From Pseudovibrio exalbescens DSM 16456 (GTDB lineage: Bacteria > Pseudomonadota > Alphaproteobacteria > Rhizobiales > Stappiaceae): DNA of 64,000 nt. The position numbers were made by a program, and so were the translations under genes. The stretch covers positions 82,766-146,765 of the forward strand of contig NZ_AUGS01000011.1 in assembly GCF_000422785.1 (NCBI RefSeq). Reading direction: 5' to 3'. Under the pieces are notes generated by a model. It searched no databases and was not told where the DNA came from. It saw only the letters and a list, made by a program, of their open reading frames with translations. Of the stretch, positions 44,140 to 54,234 are shown one piece after another; the stretch's first letter is position 1, and every line of letters starts with the position of its first letter.

Positions 44140-45711
44140 TTAAGATTTCTGGAACATGGCGAGCATGCGCCGGGTGACGAGGAAGCCGCCGAAGATGTTG
44201 ATGCCAGCCATGAACACTGACAGGGCGGCAAGAACAATGACCAGCCATGAGCCCGAGCCAATCTGCAGCAGCGCGCCGAGAATGATGATCGAGGAAATAG
44301 CGTTGGTGATTGCCATCAAAGGCGTATGAAGAGAGTGCGCCACGCCCCAGATGACCTGGAAGCCGACGAAACACGCCAGAACAAACACGATGAAGTGCTG
44401 CATGAAACTGGCTGGAGCTACAAGGCCAACCAGCAGCATCAGGATACCGCCGCCTGCAAGGAGAGAAACCTGCTGACGGGTTTTCTTCTTGAACTCGGCA
44501 ATTTCGGCTGCGCGCTTTTCTTCTGGTGTGAGTTCCTTCACCTCCGGCTTCTTTTGCGCGGCGATTGCCTGCACTTTCGGCGGCGGAGGTGGGAAGGTGA
44601 TTTCGCCTTCATGGGTGATTGTGGCACCACGAATGACGTCATCTTCCATATTCACATTTGGCTGACCGTCCTTTTCAGGGGTGAGGTCGTCCATCATGTG
44701 ACGGATGTTAGTGGCGTAAAGCGTGGAAGACTGTGTTGCCATACGGCTTGGGAAGTCGGTGTAACCAATGACGGTGACGCCGTTTTCGCTGACAACCTTC
44801 TCATCCATCTTGGTGAGATCACAGTTGCCGCCCTTTTCTGCCGCGAGGTCAACGATCACGGAGCCCGGCTTCATGGACGCAACCATGTCTTCCAGCCAGA
44901 GCTTTGGCGCATCGCGGCCCGGAATGAGCGCAGTGGTGATGACGATGTCAACTTCCGGTGCCAGTTCGCGGAACTTGGCCAGCTGTGCGGCACGGAATTC
45001 TGGAGAGGAAACGGAAGCGTATCCGCCTGAGGACGCGCCGTCCTGCTGTTCCTCTTCAAAGTCCAGATACACGAACTCGGCGCCCATGGATTCAACCTGC
45101 TCAGCCACTTCCGGGCGAACGTCGAACGCATAGGTGATGGCCCCCAGAGAGGTGGAGGCCCCAATGGCCGCAAGACCGGCAACGCCTGCGCCGATGATCA
45201 GCACCTTTGCTGGTGGCACCTTGCCCGCAGCGGTGATCTGACCGGTGAAGAAACGGCCGAAGTTGTTACCTGCTTCGATGACAGCGCGGTAACCGGCAAT
45301 GTTGGCCATGGAGGACAGAGCGTCCATTTTCTGCGCGCGGGAGATGCGCGGCACCATGTCCATTGCAAGAACGGTGACTTTCTTGTCAGCGAACTTCTTC
45401 ATCAGCTCTTCGTTCTGCGCTGGCCAGAAGAAGGAGATCAAGATCTGGCCCTCTCGCGCCAATTCCAGTTCTGCTTCTACTGGTGGGCGTACCTTGCTGA
45501 TGATGTTTGCTGTTTCCCAAAGGGTCTTGGCATCCGGCACGATCTTTACGCCGGCGGCTTCGTAGTCTTCATCATTGAAGCTTGCTGCCGCACCGGCGCC
45601 GGTTTCAACGACAACCTCGTAGCCCAGCTTCTGCAGCTGCTTGGCGCTTTCCGGTGTCAACGCGACGCGCAGTTCACCCTCAAGGACCTCCTTAGGAGCT
45701 CCAATAATCAT
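44140..45711 (-). CDS. pntA: NAD(P) transhydrogenase subunit alpha
   Basis: The 523-aa product has the NAD(H)-binding dI domain ([19 protein letters not shown] start; [15 protein letters not shown] mobile-loop region; [12 protein letters not shown] nucleotide fold), a Pro-rich linker ([11 protein letters not shown] near residue 375) and C-terminal membrane helices of dII (from about residue 430). It is a single-chain alpha subunit like E. coli PntA, not the split PntAA/PntAB form. GAGG lies before ATG 45711. Confidence 0.95.
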   Translation of the reverse strand: MIIGAPKEVLEGELRVALTPESAKQLQKLGYEVVVETGAGAAASFNDEDYEAAGVKIVPDAKTLWETANIISKVRPPVEAELELAREGQILISFFWPAQNEELMKKFADKKVTVLAMDMVPRISRAQKMDALSSMANIAGYRAVIEAGNNFGRFFTGQITAAGKVPPAKVLIIGAGVAGLAAIGASTSLGAITYAFDVRPEVAEQVESMGAEFVYLDFEEEQQDGASSGGYASVSSPEFRAAQLAKFRELAPEVDIVITTALIPGRDAPKLWLEDMVASMKPGSVIVDLAAEKGGNCDLTKMDEKVVSENGVTVIGYTDFPSRMATQSSTLYATNIRHMMDDLTPEKDGQPNVNMEDDVIRGATITHEGEITFPPPPPKVQAIAAQKKPEVKELTPEEKRAAEIAEFKKKTRQQVSLLAGGGILMLLVGLVAPASFMQHFIVFVLACFVGFQVIWGVAHSLHTPLMAITNAISSIIILGALLQIGSGSWLVIVLAALSVFMAGINIFGGFLVTRRMLAMFQKS

Positions 45712-46613
45712 AGTTTAACCTCATCTATGCTCTCGATGCACATTCGTCGTTCGAATTCTGTGGTTCGCCCGCCCAGAAATGATGGCGCTGCTCTACATTT
45801 AACGCATCTTTTGGTTCGCATGCCCCAGCCGAATAGATGGCCCGAACTACCCCACCTATGTCAATTGAGTGTTCTTCATCAGTTGTGAAAGAACTGCTGG
45901 CCTCGTTCAAATAATGAGATGAGTCTTGCACGCTGATGAGTGAGGTTCCATAGAACTTCAGTGCGGTTTTCAAGCGACACAAATAGCCTAAGTCTTCCAA
46001 TCGAATTCCCAATATCTAGATTTGTGCACTTGTATGCAGATGCGTTTAAGAGAAAATACGTAATACTGGTTTGACTTCAGCGTAAGGGACGGATCGTACC
46101 TCCAAGTTCCATGAGCAATGCTCCGAACTTAATCGGTTAGAGAGTTTGTGTCATGGCGGTTGACGCGCTCTACGTCCTGTTTTCCTGCTACATTTTGCAC
46201 CATTTTGTCGACAATTCGTTGCTAGTCACAGCGATCTGAGGAGATGCCTAACGCGTATGACTGAAGTGGTTTATTGAACGCTGCGCGCACAGTTGGATGG
46301 ACGAAGTGACTCCTTGCATTCGTTTCGCCGAATAGAGATCGAGGAATGTGCAATCCGGACTCAGTTAATTACGAATAGATGATAATAATTTGATGAAAAA
46401 CTCTTTCATCACTTTTTATAGCGGAAGCGTAGTGTTATAAAAACGGTAGTCTGAATATGTGTTTGTTTATATGTCAATGGAGATTAGCCTTTCGTGTGTT
46501 AACGAGCTAATCTTACCGAGAGAGTGGTATTGGGTGAAATTGGATAATCTATACTGCGCAGTCCAATAACGTGGCAGCGTTGTGGTCTTTCTGCAATTAC
46601 GAAGGGGCATTGC
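45712..46613. other. Gene-poor stretch upstream of pntA
   Basis: It holds the pntA promoter region and about 600 bp of AT-rich sequence before the phosphatase-like gene. A 95-codon minus-strand frame (45725-46012) starts with TTG, has no ribosome site and no known motif. A hairpin TGATGAAA/TTTCATCA lies at 46391-46411. I see no other structure. Confidence 0.4.
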
Positions 46614-47195
46614 ATGGCTCAAACATACCCAATTGCAACCATTCCGCTTAACAATGGAGGCCGAATTGGCATGGCGCCTCTTCCTGGGCGGTTTACATGC
46701 ATATTCAATGACGTGGAAGAGATAACCGATTGGTTTCCGCAGATAGTGGTTTCATTGACGCTGCCGAGTGAGGCGGTGAAGCCTGAGGGGCCAGACTTGG
46801 GTGAGCTGCTTTCAGAGCGCGGCATTTCTTGGTATGGCTTCCCACTAAAAGACTTTGATATTCCTAAGCCGCACAGCAAATCCGTGTGGGACGAGCTTTC
46901 TACTGTCCTTCATGATTGTCTGAACCATGGTGGATCGGTGATGTTGCATTGCCGAGGTGGTTGCGGGCGGTCTGGAATGGTTGCGTTGAGGTTATTGCGC
47001 GAACGCGGTCTTACCAGAAAGCGGGCGCTTCAAGATGTACGCGCAGCCCAGCCGTTCGCAGTTGAGACTGAACATCAACTTGGATGGGGGAACTTTGGTT
47101 TTGAGTACGGGCCTACTCCTTCATCCGCTGGTGCATGGTATGATGATGCCAACCCAATAATGACTTCAGATAATGCTGCCATCCTATACCGTTGA
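46614..47195 (+). CDS. Dual-specificity/tyrosine phosphatase-like protein
   Basis: The 193-aa product has the Cys-based phosphatase loop HCRGGCGRSG (Cys113, Arg119: C-x5-R) and an upstream acidic loop LKDFDIP (Asp80/Asp82) that could supply the general acid. The N-terminal region resembles cyclin-dependent-kinase-inhibitor-3-like bacterial phosphatases. Substrates are unknown. It overlaps the following acetyltransferase frame by 23 bp. ATG follows GAAGGGGC. Confidence 0.8.
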   Translation: MAQTYPIATIPLNNGGRIGMAPLPGRFTCIFNDVEEITDWFPQIVVSLTLPSEAVKPEGPDLGELLSERGISWYGFPLKDFDIPKPHSKSVWDELSTVLHDCLNHGGSVMLHCRGGCGRSGMVALRLLRERGLTRKRALQDVRAAQPFAVETEHQLGWGNFGFEYGPTPSSAGAWYDDANPIMTSDNAAILYR

Positions 47196-47625
47196 AGACT
47201 TGAAAATTCGCCGCGTCACAGTTGAAGATGCACTCCCGATCCGCCACAAGGTGCTTTGGCCTAACCTGCCGTTGGACGCGGCCCGTGTCGATGAAGATGA
47301 CGTGGGGCTTCACTACGGTGCATTCTATCGTGGATGGTTGGTAGGCGTGGCCTCTTTGTATCTGGGAGATGGCGGAGCGCGATTACGTAAGTTTGCGGTT
47401 TTGCCAGAGTACCGAGGCCATGGCATCGGTACATTGATGGTTGAAGAGCTTCTTGAATGCGCTGGGGCGCTCGGCGCTCAAGAATTCTGGTGCGACGCAC
47501 GCGAAACTGCTGTGCCGTTCTATCAGCGGTTTGGCCTGAAGGTTGACGGAGACCCGTTTTTAAAGCGGGATCTCCGCTATGTCCGCATGAGTACGCCTCT
47601 ACGGCCGGACCTGTTTATCCGCTGA
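47173..47625 (+). CDS. GNAT-family N-acetyltransferase
   Basis: The 150-aa GNAT domain has the acetyl-CoA motif A, LRKFAVLPEYRGHGIGTLMVEELL, and motif B near FYQRFGLKVDG. The substrate is unknown. It starts inside the end of the phosphatase gene and converges with the MscS gene, overlapping it by 11 bp. A short operon with the phosphatase-like gene is likely. Confidence 0.83.
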   Translation: MLPSYTVEDLKIRRVTVEDALPIRHKVLWPNLPLDAARVDEDDVGLHYGAFYRGWLVGVASLYLGDGGARLRKFAVLPEYRGHGIGTLMVEELLECAGALGAQEFWCDARETAVPFYQRFGLKVDGDPFLKRDLRYVRMSTPLRPDLFIR

Positions 47626-48427
47626 CCTTTTTGACTATTTCCACGCGATGCGGATAGGGAATGCTAATGCCTTCCTTATCAAAGGCCTCCTTGACGCGTT
47701 TTGTCATGTCAAACTTCAAATCCCAGTAGTCAGCACTGGAACACCAGAGGCGCGCAGTAATGTCGACCGATGACTCACCAAGGTTTACAAGGCGGATCCA
47801 AGGCGCCGGGTCATTGTGGATGCGTTCATCAGCTGCTGCGATTGCTGTAATCAGTTCAATAGCCTTGTCAGCGTCATCGTTATAATCAACCCCAAAGGTC
47901 AAATCCACACGCCGTGTTTTGTTGGCAGAGTAGTTTGTGATGATCGAACTCCAGGCTTTTGAGTTCGGCATGATGATTTGAACGTTGTCGGGTGTTGCCA
48001 ATTCGGTCACAAACAGATTGATCTCCTTAACCGTACCCGCAGTACCGCTGACGTCAATGTAGTCGCCCAGCCGATAAGGTCGAAAAATGATGAGCATCAC
48101 GCCTGAAGCCACGTCGCTCAGAGTGCCTTGCAAAGCAAGACCAACCGCGAGTGATGCGGCACCCAATACGGCCACCAGACTGGTCGCTTGAAAGCCCACG
48201 AGCTGCAATACCGCAATGATAACAACGGCGAGTATGGCCCAACGTACCAAAGAGGAAAAGAACACCGCCAGAGTTTGGTCCAGTCGCTCCATTTTGCTCA
48301 GTCGATCTCGAACAATCCGACTGGCCAGGCCAGCGATGAAATAGCCTACTATGAGAAAGACAATGGCTTTGACAACATTCAACGCCAGAGCTTCATACCC
48401 GCCCATGGCGGTGAGTGTTTCGTTCAT
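47615..48427 (-). CDS. mscS: Small-conductance mechanosensitive channel (MscS)
   Basis: The 270-aa product has three N-terminal helices, with the pore-lining TM3 rich in Gly/Ala (VAVLGAASLAVGLALQGTLSDVASGVML pattern near residues 85-112), then the beta domain with IIFRPYRLGDYIDVSG and IIMPNSKAW. The length is close to E. coli MscS (286 aa). It opens under hypo-osmotic shock to release solutes. Confidence 0.9.
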   Translation of the reverse strand: MNETLTAMGGYEALALNVVKAIVFLIVGYFIAGLASRIVRDRLSKMERLDQTLAVFFSSLVRWAILAVVIIAVLQLVGFQATSLVAVLGAASLAVGLALQGTLSDVASGVMLIIFRPYRLGDYIDVSGTAGTVKEINLFVTELATPDNVQIIMPNSKAWSSIITNYSANKTRRVDLTFGVDYNDDADKAIELITAIAAADERIHNDPAPWIRLVNLGESSVDITARLWCSSADYWDLKFDMTKRVKEAFDKEGISIPYPHRVEIVKKVSG

Positions 48428-48513
48428 GAGAACCTCTCAGGTGACCTGCATGCTATGTGAATATACGACTGGATTATCAGCCTACCCTGAGGGCGTAAAG
48501 GGAGTGTTGCAGT

Positions 48514-48756
48514 CTAAACCAGATACAACCCCAAGCCTTCGGTCTTCAAGTAGTGAGCGGAATTGGTGCTGAACGGCCAATCATTCGTGCTCAGGTCTGG
48601 CGCCCTTCTGTGAAACCAGCATTTAACGACGACAACGAGGTCGCCGGTTACCATGAGAGCTGCGCCCTGTTGCATTGTAAGGGCAATGCTGAGCGTGGCA
48701 GAATACATCAGCGAAACCACCTCACTCGCTAAAATGATATAAAACGCGTCAGCCAT
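48514..48756 (-). CDS. Hypothetical small membrane protein
   Basis: The 80-codon frame begins at ATG 48756 after AAGG. It has one or two hydrophobic stretches (FYIILASEVVSLMYSATLSIAL; ALMVTGDLVVVV) and a hydrophilic tail. It follows the DUF2798 gene on the same strand. No family is recognised. It may not be expressed. Confidence 0.3.
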   Translation of the reverse strand: MADAFYIILASEVVSLMYSATLSIALTMQQGAALMVTGDLVVVVKCWFHRRAPDLSTNDWPFSTNSAHYLKTEGLGLYLV

Positions 48757-48799
48757 TTGAGCCTTCTTGTGATCAACGAGGCGCAGCACAATCCTATGA

Positions 48800-49057
48800 T
48801 TATGAACGTGGTGCCGGCTCAACGAGGAACCTGGACACCAGCATGTTGAACAGGAGGAAACTGGCAGTCGCGAGCAATACGGAATAAGGCGCGACAGTCA
48901 GTATGGAGTTTGCCCAAGCGGACCAAAATGCCGGTCCGGCAACTCCTTTTTGCCAAATCATGATCGCCGGAAGGCCGCAAGTCATGCTGATCATGATCAA
49001 GGTACCAACGATGGGTTGCTGCATTTTCCTTGGTAGTTTTCTGCATACCAGCTTCAT
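48800..49057 (-). CDS. DUF2798 family membrane protein
   Basis: The 85-aa product has KLPRKMQQPIVGTLIMISMTCGLPAIM, the DUF2798 opening, and a second helix near residues 50-72. GGAGAT precedes ATG. It is divergent from a LysR regulator 92 bp away, an arrangement in which the regulator usually controls the neighbour. The family's function is unknown. Confidence 0.8.
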   Translation of the reverse strand: MKLVCRKLPRKMQQPIVGTLIMISMTCGLPAIMIWQKGVAGPAFWSAWANSILTVAPYSVLLATASFLLFNMLVSRFLVEPAPRS

Positions 49058-49149
49058 GCTGATCTCCGTTCTGGACTTGGAATGAAGCCATGTTTAAACA
49101 TTTCAATAATGTTCGTATGTAGCCAATTATCTAAACTGAGGTTTCAAAA

Positions 49150-50100
49150 TTGAAACGTGAAAATCTGGACGATTTGCGCGCGTTTTGCGTAATTTTGGAA
49201 GAAAGAACCATGACCCGCGCTGCAAAGCGCTTGGGGGTATCATCTCCCACCTTATCCCGTCAGCTGGCAGACCTGGAAGCTAGAGTTGGACAACGTTTGT
49301 TGCATCGTAACTCGAAGAGTCTGAGTGCAACTGAGGCCGGGCTCCGTTTTTTTGAGGTGCTGAAGCCCTGCTTTGATCAATTATGCGAACAAATCGCTCT
49401 ATTGGAAGCAGAACGGGAAGAAATCGCAGGGCCAATACGGATTGCATGTCCTGAAACGCTGTTTCTCGATTACTTGCACGAGAGGCTCTGCTTGTTTTTA
49501 GAAAAACACCCTAAAGTCAACATCCATGTTTCCTACGCTCTGACTGAGGCGAGCTTTGTAGAAAATCGTATTGACCTCGCTGTCGTTGTTACACCGCCAA
49601 GAGATGGCCGGTTGTCACAGGTTAAGTTGGTGGAACAGCGATCCTCTCTTGTAGCAGCCCCATCCTATTTGGCGCGCGCGGGACAGATTCTTGAGTTGCA
49701 GCAATTGGCGGAACACGATCACCTTGCGCTCGCATTTCAAGACCACTGGCATTTTTATCGTGATGGCGAAATGGTCTCGGTTCCAACGCGTGTACGCTAT
49801 TCATGCGAGAGCATGAAGGCTTTGGTTGATGCGGCTGTAAGGGGCATTGGTATCGCCTTGGTGCCGGACTACTTCACCGATGAAATGGTGCGCTCTGGCC
49901 AGTTGATGCGGGTCCTCCCCGATGCCGCAGTTCCGGCGACGGGGCTGTATCTTGTTTCTAACGACAGAAAGTTGCTCCCGACCCGGATCGCCGCTTTGAA
50001 AGCATTCTTGATCGATCAAGCCAAAGCGTTCGAGTTGGAGCAAGACCGTTCAACGGCCCAGACCAATAAAGCCAGCGCCGGGTCCTTCGGGCCGCGATGA
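49150..50100 (+). CDS. LysR-family transcriptional regulator
   Basis: The 316-aa product has an N-terminal helix-turn-helix (NLDDLRAFCVILEERTMTRAAKRLGVSSPTLSRQLADLEARVG pattern, residues 5-47) and a LysR effector domain with DLAVVVTPPRDGR and the C-terminal VPDYFTDEM. The start is TTG with TGAGG 9 nt before it. It is divergent from the DUF2798 gene. Its 3' end overlaps the convergent glycosyltransferase-like gene by 51 bp. Confidence 0.88.
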   Translation: MKRENLDDLRAFCVILEERTMTRAAKRLGVSSPTLSRQLADLEARVGQRLLHRNSKSLSATEAGLRFFEVLKPCFDQLCEQIALLEAEREEIAGPIRIACPETLFLDYLHERLCLFLEKHPKVNIHVSYALTEASFVENRIDLAVVVTPPRDGRLSQVKLVEQRSSLVAAPSYLARAGQILELQQLAEHDHLALAFQDHWHFYRDGEMVSVPTRVRYSCESMKALVDAAVRGIGIALVPDYFTDEMVRSGQLMRVLPDAAVPATGLYLVSNDRKLLPTRIAALKAFLIDQAKAFELEQDRSTAQTNKASAGSFGPR

Positions 50101-51387
50101 AATCACGACGGATGGCCTCAAGGGAATTGCATTTGTCGGCACTCGGTCCGGAACTCTATCGAAAACACGATGTCGGGCCGCCGGTTGCAAGCACTGCGTG
50201 GCCAATATCCGCATACGCTCCGCACCTGCGCGATAATGATCGAAGTGTGTCCACAACACACACAGTGCTTCAGCAAACTCCCGTTCGGACAAGGCAGGCA
50301 AGCCGTTCTGTGAGTTCAGAAACCGCTGCGGAGCCATGTGCGCTGTATGAACAATGGGCCGTCCACCAAAGACGCCATCAAGGACAAGATCTACCCCTGT
50401 GACCTCATGGGCGCCGGGTTGTGTTGGCACCAGCAGCGCGTCAGCGCGCGCCAAACCTTCCGAATAGGTTGAGCTGCTCATTGGGGTAGACAAAAATTCG
50501 ACTGTCACTTGATCCCCAAACCGTCCCTCCCGTGCCAAATCCCGGAAAATACCAGTGCGGCGATCCTTCTCGGAAGCAGCTACCAGGAAGTGAAAAGCTT
50601 GAGAGCTGCGCCTCAGTACGGTCAAACGTGCCAAGTGTGACAGGATTGCCTCCAGATCAGGTGGCGGCGGCCCGTCCCCTCTATCCGTTTTACCGAGAAG
50701 CCCTATTACAAGTGGAGCTGTTCCCGGAAGTGCTGGTTGATGGGGAACCGGTGGATCAAATGGAGAAACCCGACGCGGCAACACCATGGCGCCTGCGACT
50801 GGCATCGGGAGTTCTGCTCGTAGGACAAACAGATGTTCTTCTGTTTCAGTGTAAAGCGCGATCTTCCCGGACCATACCAGTGAAGACAGCGCTTCTTTCT
50901 GCCCGAAACCCTTCAGATAGTTGTTGGGATCCTTCGGACACCGAAACCTCAGGTGCAACCGAGGCAGCTTATCCTCTCCGAATTTTTGATAGTATTGGGT
51001 GACGGCATGAAGCAAACCAAGATGGCAGTCGGGTATCAAAATGTGATCATTCGGCCCGAGCCGGAAACGACTTAGCGCTTTGGTTAGAGGCTCCCAAACG
51101 GCTGACAGATCTTGGGCCAAGCCACCAAAGGCAGCGCGATCAACAAACCGCCGAATCTGACCTGCAAAGGTAGGAAGGTGATGCTTCGCCAAAAGATTTA
51201 GCCGATCTGGCGTGGCTAACCCACGCACCTCGGCGTTTAACGTCCGTACCGGTGGCGCACCAACGGGCGCATCCGTCAAAAAACACAGATTATATCCCTT
51301 GAACAATGAGAAAAGTGCCCGGCGTTCGGGATGCGCATTCGCGTTTTTATCTGATAGTCCGGTCTGGACCACAAGCATCTTGACCAT
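50050..51387 (-). CDS. Glycosyltransferase-like protein (group 1 C-terminal type)
   Basis: The 445-aa product has a C-terminal half resembling GT-B glycosyltransferases: LVIGLLGKTDRGDG, FHFLVAASEKDRR, and the late segment RADALLVPTQPGAHEVTGVDLVLDG, where donor-sugar-binding Glu residues usually lie. The N-terminal half is not recognised. ATG 51387 has GGGAGGG before it and is preferred over 51486. It is followed upstream by the repABC leader, and its 3' end overlaps lysR. Substrate unknown. Confidence 0.6.
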   Translation of the reverse strand: MVKMLVVQTGLSDKNANAHPERRALFSLFKGYNLCFLTDAPVGAPPVRTLNAEVRGLATPDRLNLLAKHHLPTFAGQIRRFVDRAAFGGLAQDLSAVWEPLTKALSRFRLGPNDHILIPDCHLGLLHAVTQYYQKFGEDKLPRLHLRFRCPKDPNNYLKGFGQKEALSSLVWSGKIALYTETEEHLFVLRAELPMPVAGAMVLPRRVSPFDPPVPHQPALPGTAPLVIGLLGKTDRGDGPPPPDLEAILSHLARLTVLRRSSQAFHFLVAASEKDRRTGIFRDLAREGRFGDQVTVEFLSTPMSSSTYSEGLARADALLVPTQPGAHEVTGVDLVLDGVFGGRPIVHTAHMAPQRFLNSQNGLPALSEREFAEALCVLWTHFDHYRAGAERMRILATQCLQPAARHRVFDRVPDRVPTNAIPLRPSVVISSRPEGPGAGFIGLGR

Positions 51388-51937
51388 TGGTGCCCTCCCC
51401 CCTGACGCACGCACAAAACCTGGAAGCCAATGTCCCCGACACCCTAAGCCAAGATGCGTATCGTTAACATTCTTGGGAACACCCATGGCAATTTCTGCGA
51501 GACTTAATTTCAGACCCCGGCCCTGTTAAAACCGGACCGATACAACGACAGATTCGGTCTGGAATGTTGCTGTAGCTATTTTTCATCTCGATTCCGTGCG
51601 GTTTAAGCGCGCCTCTGGCGGGAAAATATAAAAAATGCACAGAAAACCGTCAGCGGATAGTGGACGACCGGCCGGGCGAGGGTACCCCTGAGGATATCAA
51701 GAAAAACCGCGGAAATCTGGGGTTATTGAAGTATCTCGAAGCCCACTGCAGTAGAGCCCAAGGTCGCGGGGAATTCATTTCAGAAGAAATCACCTCTGTG
51801 ACTCAGGCGCGAATCGAAATGGTTAATGCACGTTAACCATAAAGCCATTGACGGCGCTTGCAAAAAGGAAAAATATTCGCTTTGACGGATTTTCTTATTC
51901 GGGCCCTTCAAAACCGTCACGCGAGGAAACAGGCATC
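51388..51937. other. Leader region upstream of repA
   Basis: It contains a palindrome at 51819-51840 and otherwise no clear gene. It should hold the repABC promoter and the glycosyltransferase promoter on opposite strands. An in-frame TTG at 51848 would extend repA by 30 residues. Confidence 0.4.
51819..51840. promoter_or_regulatory. Palindrome upstream of repA (operator or parS candidate)
   Basis: ATGGTTAA and TTAACCAT are exact 8-bp arms around TGCACG, 98 bp before the repA start. RepA, often with RepB, represses its own operon at sites of this kind. The GTT...AAC ends also resemble repABC centromere sites. Confidence 0.5.
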
Positions 51938-53146
51938 ATGCTGCTAACTGCTGAACACGAGGAATCGTCTGCCGAGAAAATCTCCCGGCACTCTGCGCTC
52001 CTGTCGCGTCAGTTGCAATCGCTACGCGAAAAAATGTATCCGCCAGAAGCGAAAAAGAAGCTCAAAAACTTCTCCTCTCGCGATGTTGCTAATCTGTTGG
52101 GTATTGCTGAATCCAGCCTGAGACAGCTTTCTTTGAATGGAGAAGGCGTTATTCCGGCTCGGTTGGAGAACGGGCGGCGTATCTACACGCTTGAACAGAT
52201 CAATGACCTTCGCAAGTATCTGGCAGACAAGCGTCCCGCCGATGCGCTCAGGTTCGATCCACGCCGGCGTGAAGGCGACAAGATGCAGGTTATTGCCGTC
52301 GCGAATTTCAAAGGCGGTTCAGCAAAAACAACCACGACGGTTCACTTGAGCCATTATCTGGCGTTGCAAGGCCTTCGTGTTCTTGCAATTGATCTCGACC
52401 CTCAAGCTTCCTTGTCTGCCATGTTCGGGTACCAGCCTGAGTTCGACGTGGACGACAATCAAACGCTGTACGCGGCGATCCGATACGATGATGATGAGCG
52501 GGTTTCATTACGAGAGGTTATTCGAGAGACCTATTTTGATGGGTTGCATCTGGTGCCTGGCAACCTGGAACTCATGGAATATGAGCACGAAACACCGCAG
52601 GCGATTGCTCAAGGCATGTCACGCGGTGATGGAATGTTCTTCCGGCGGATGGCAACAGTTCTGAAAGAGGTTGAAGACGACTACGATGTGGTGCTGATAG
52701 ATGCTCCGCCTCAACTCGGCTACCTGACGTTGGGTGCTCTGTATGCTGCAACAGGCTTGGTGGTAACCGTACATCCGGCCATGTTGGATGTGTCATCCAT
52801 GAACCAGTTTCTGTCCATGACCTCCGAACTTCTTGCGGTAATCGAAGAAGCTGGCGGGTCCCTGTCTCATGATTTTGTTCGATATCTGCTAACCCGATAT
52901 ACACCGCACGACGTGCCGCAGGTGAACGTAGCAGCATTGCTGCGCGGCCTCTTTGGCGAAGATGTCTTGGCAGCCGCGGTGGTTGAAACAACTGCGATTG
53001 CAAATGCGGGTCTGGAGAAGAAAAGCCTGTATGAGGTTGAGCGCGGAACTGTGACTCGCGACACATTGAACCGTGCACTTGAGTCCGTGGACGCCGCGAA
53101 CGCAGAGATCTTTTCACTGATACAACAAGTGTGGGGACGGGTATGA
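51938..53146 (+). CDS. repA: RepA, ParA-like partition ATPase of a repABC replicon
   Basis: The 402-aa product has an N-terminal winged-helix-like region (residues 45-95, FSSRDVANLLGIAESSLRQLS), the deviant Walker A FKGGSAKTTT (124-133), and Walker B VVLIDAPPQLG. It moves plasmid copies together with RepB bound at parS and represses the operon. ATG 51938 follows GAGGAAAC. It overlaps repB by 4 bp. Confidence 0.93.
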   Translation: MLLTAEHEESSAEKISRHSALLSRQLQSLREKMYPPEAKKKLKNFSSRDVANLLGIAESSLRQLSLNGEGVIPARLENGRRIYTLEQINDLRKYLADKRPADALRFDPRRREGDKMQVIAVANFKGGSAKTTTTVHLSHYLALQGLRVLAIDLDPQASLSAMFGYQPEFDVDDNQTLYAAIRYDDDERVSLREVIRETYFDGLHLVPGNLELMEYEHETPQAIAQGMSRGDGMFFRRMATVLKEVEDDYDVVLIDAPPQLGYLTLGALYAATGLVVTVHPAMLDVSSMNQFLSMTSELLAVIEEAGGSLSHDFVRYLLTRYTPHDVPQVNVAALLRGLFGEDVLAAAVVETTAIANAGLEKKSLYEVERGTVTRDTLNRALESVDAANAEIFSLIQQVWGRV

Positions 53147-54219
53147 CCAAAGCCAGCGACCGATCCAAAAAGATGCGCGCCATGTTTGGCGGGGTGGATC
53201 CGGCTGAACTGGCCAAGGAACCGGCCCCGACGCAGGTAGGGCAGTCTGCGTCCAAGCGAGTGTCGGCTGGTGCGATAAAATCCATGCGCAACACCTTTTC
53301 CAACGTGGAAAAGGAGAACGAAGAGCTGCGTCACCTGCTTGAAAGCGGTGATGTTGCACGTGAGCTAGACCCCAAGCGGCTAGAACCGTCATTCGTTGCG
53401 GACAGAATGGTTGTTGAGGTTGATGCGGATTTCGAGGCGCTTAAACAATCCATTGAGGCTAACGGTCAGCAGGTCCCTATTTTGGTGCGTCCGCATCCCA
53501 GTTATGACGGACATTACCAAATTGCCTTCGGCCACCGTAGGTGGCGCGCCTGTCAGGAACTAGGGCGTCCGGTTCATGGTATAATCAAGCAGCTTACTGA
53601 TGAAGAGCTGTTGATCGCCCAGGGCCAAGAGAACCATGAGCGCAAAAATCTGTCGTTCATCGAGACCGCATTGTTTGCCTATAGATTGTCCTCGGACTTT
53701 CCTCAGACCATCATTTCGAAGGCTCTTGGTAAGGATGCGACAACTGTTTCCAAGCTGCTTCGCTTGATGGGGCAGCTTCCGGCTGAGTTTGTTCGGATGA
53801 TAGGTCCTGCGCCGCGTATCGGGCGGCCCCGGTGGGAAGAGTTGGCATCGCATTTTGTCGACGGGTCGCTGCCTGAGGGCGTTCACGGTCCTGTGCATGA
53901 GCTCATGGAGCGGCCGAACTACAAGGCTGCCAATAGTGATGATCGCTTCATGATGGTGTTCGATCTCGTGGGGCAATTGGTTCGGCAGATCTCCTCCTCT
54001 CCTACGGAGGCAGAAGTTTCGAAAACCACAACTGCAACGTCGTCAGCTGGAAAACTTTGGATTGGGGACAAGAAGGTACTAATGAAAGACAAGGGAACGA
54101 CCTTGAGCTTTCAAGTTGACACCCGAAAGCAGCCAGAACTTGCAGCATTTTTGAAAGAGCGGCTACCTGCTCTTCTCGAAGAATTTGAAGAAATTTCCGA
54201 AAAGGAGGACGCACAATGA
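53143..54219 (+). CDS. repB: RepB, ParB-like centromere-binding protein
   Basis: The 358-aa product has the ParB N-terminal nuclease-like fold (about residues 65-165) with QQVPILVRPHP, IAFGHRRWRACQELG and GQENHERKNLSFIE, followed by a helix-turn-helix near 185-215. ATG 53143 overlaps the repA stop (ATGA). It binds parS and supports partition and incompatibility. Confidence 0.93.
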   Translation: MTKASDRSKKMRAMFGGVDPAELAKEPAPTQVGQSASKRVSAGAIKSMRNTFSNVEKENEELRHLLESGDVARELDPKRLEPSFVADRMVVEVDADFEALKQSIEANGQQVPILVRPHPSYDGHYQIAFGHRRWRACQELGRPVHGIIKQLTDEELLIAQGQENHERKNLSFIETALFAYRLSSDFPQTIISKALGKDATTVSKLLRLMGQLPAEFVRMIGPAPRIGRPRWEELASHFVDGSLPEGVHGPVHELMERPNYKAANSDDRFMMVFDLVGQLVRQISSSPTEAEVSKTTTATSSAGKLWIGDKKVLMKDKGTTLSFQVDTRKQPELAAFLKERLPALLEEFEEISEKEDAQ

Positions 54220-54234
54220 GTTGATGCTGTCCAA

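Noticed and set aside
45725..46012. 95-codon minus-strand frame upstream of pntA
   Set aside because: TTG start, no ribosome site, no family; kept only as a remark on the intergenic stretch.
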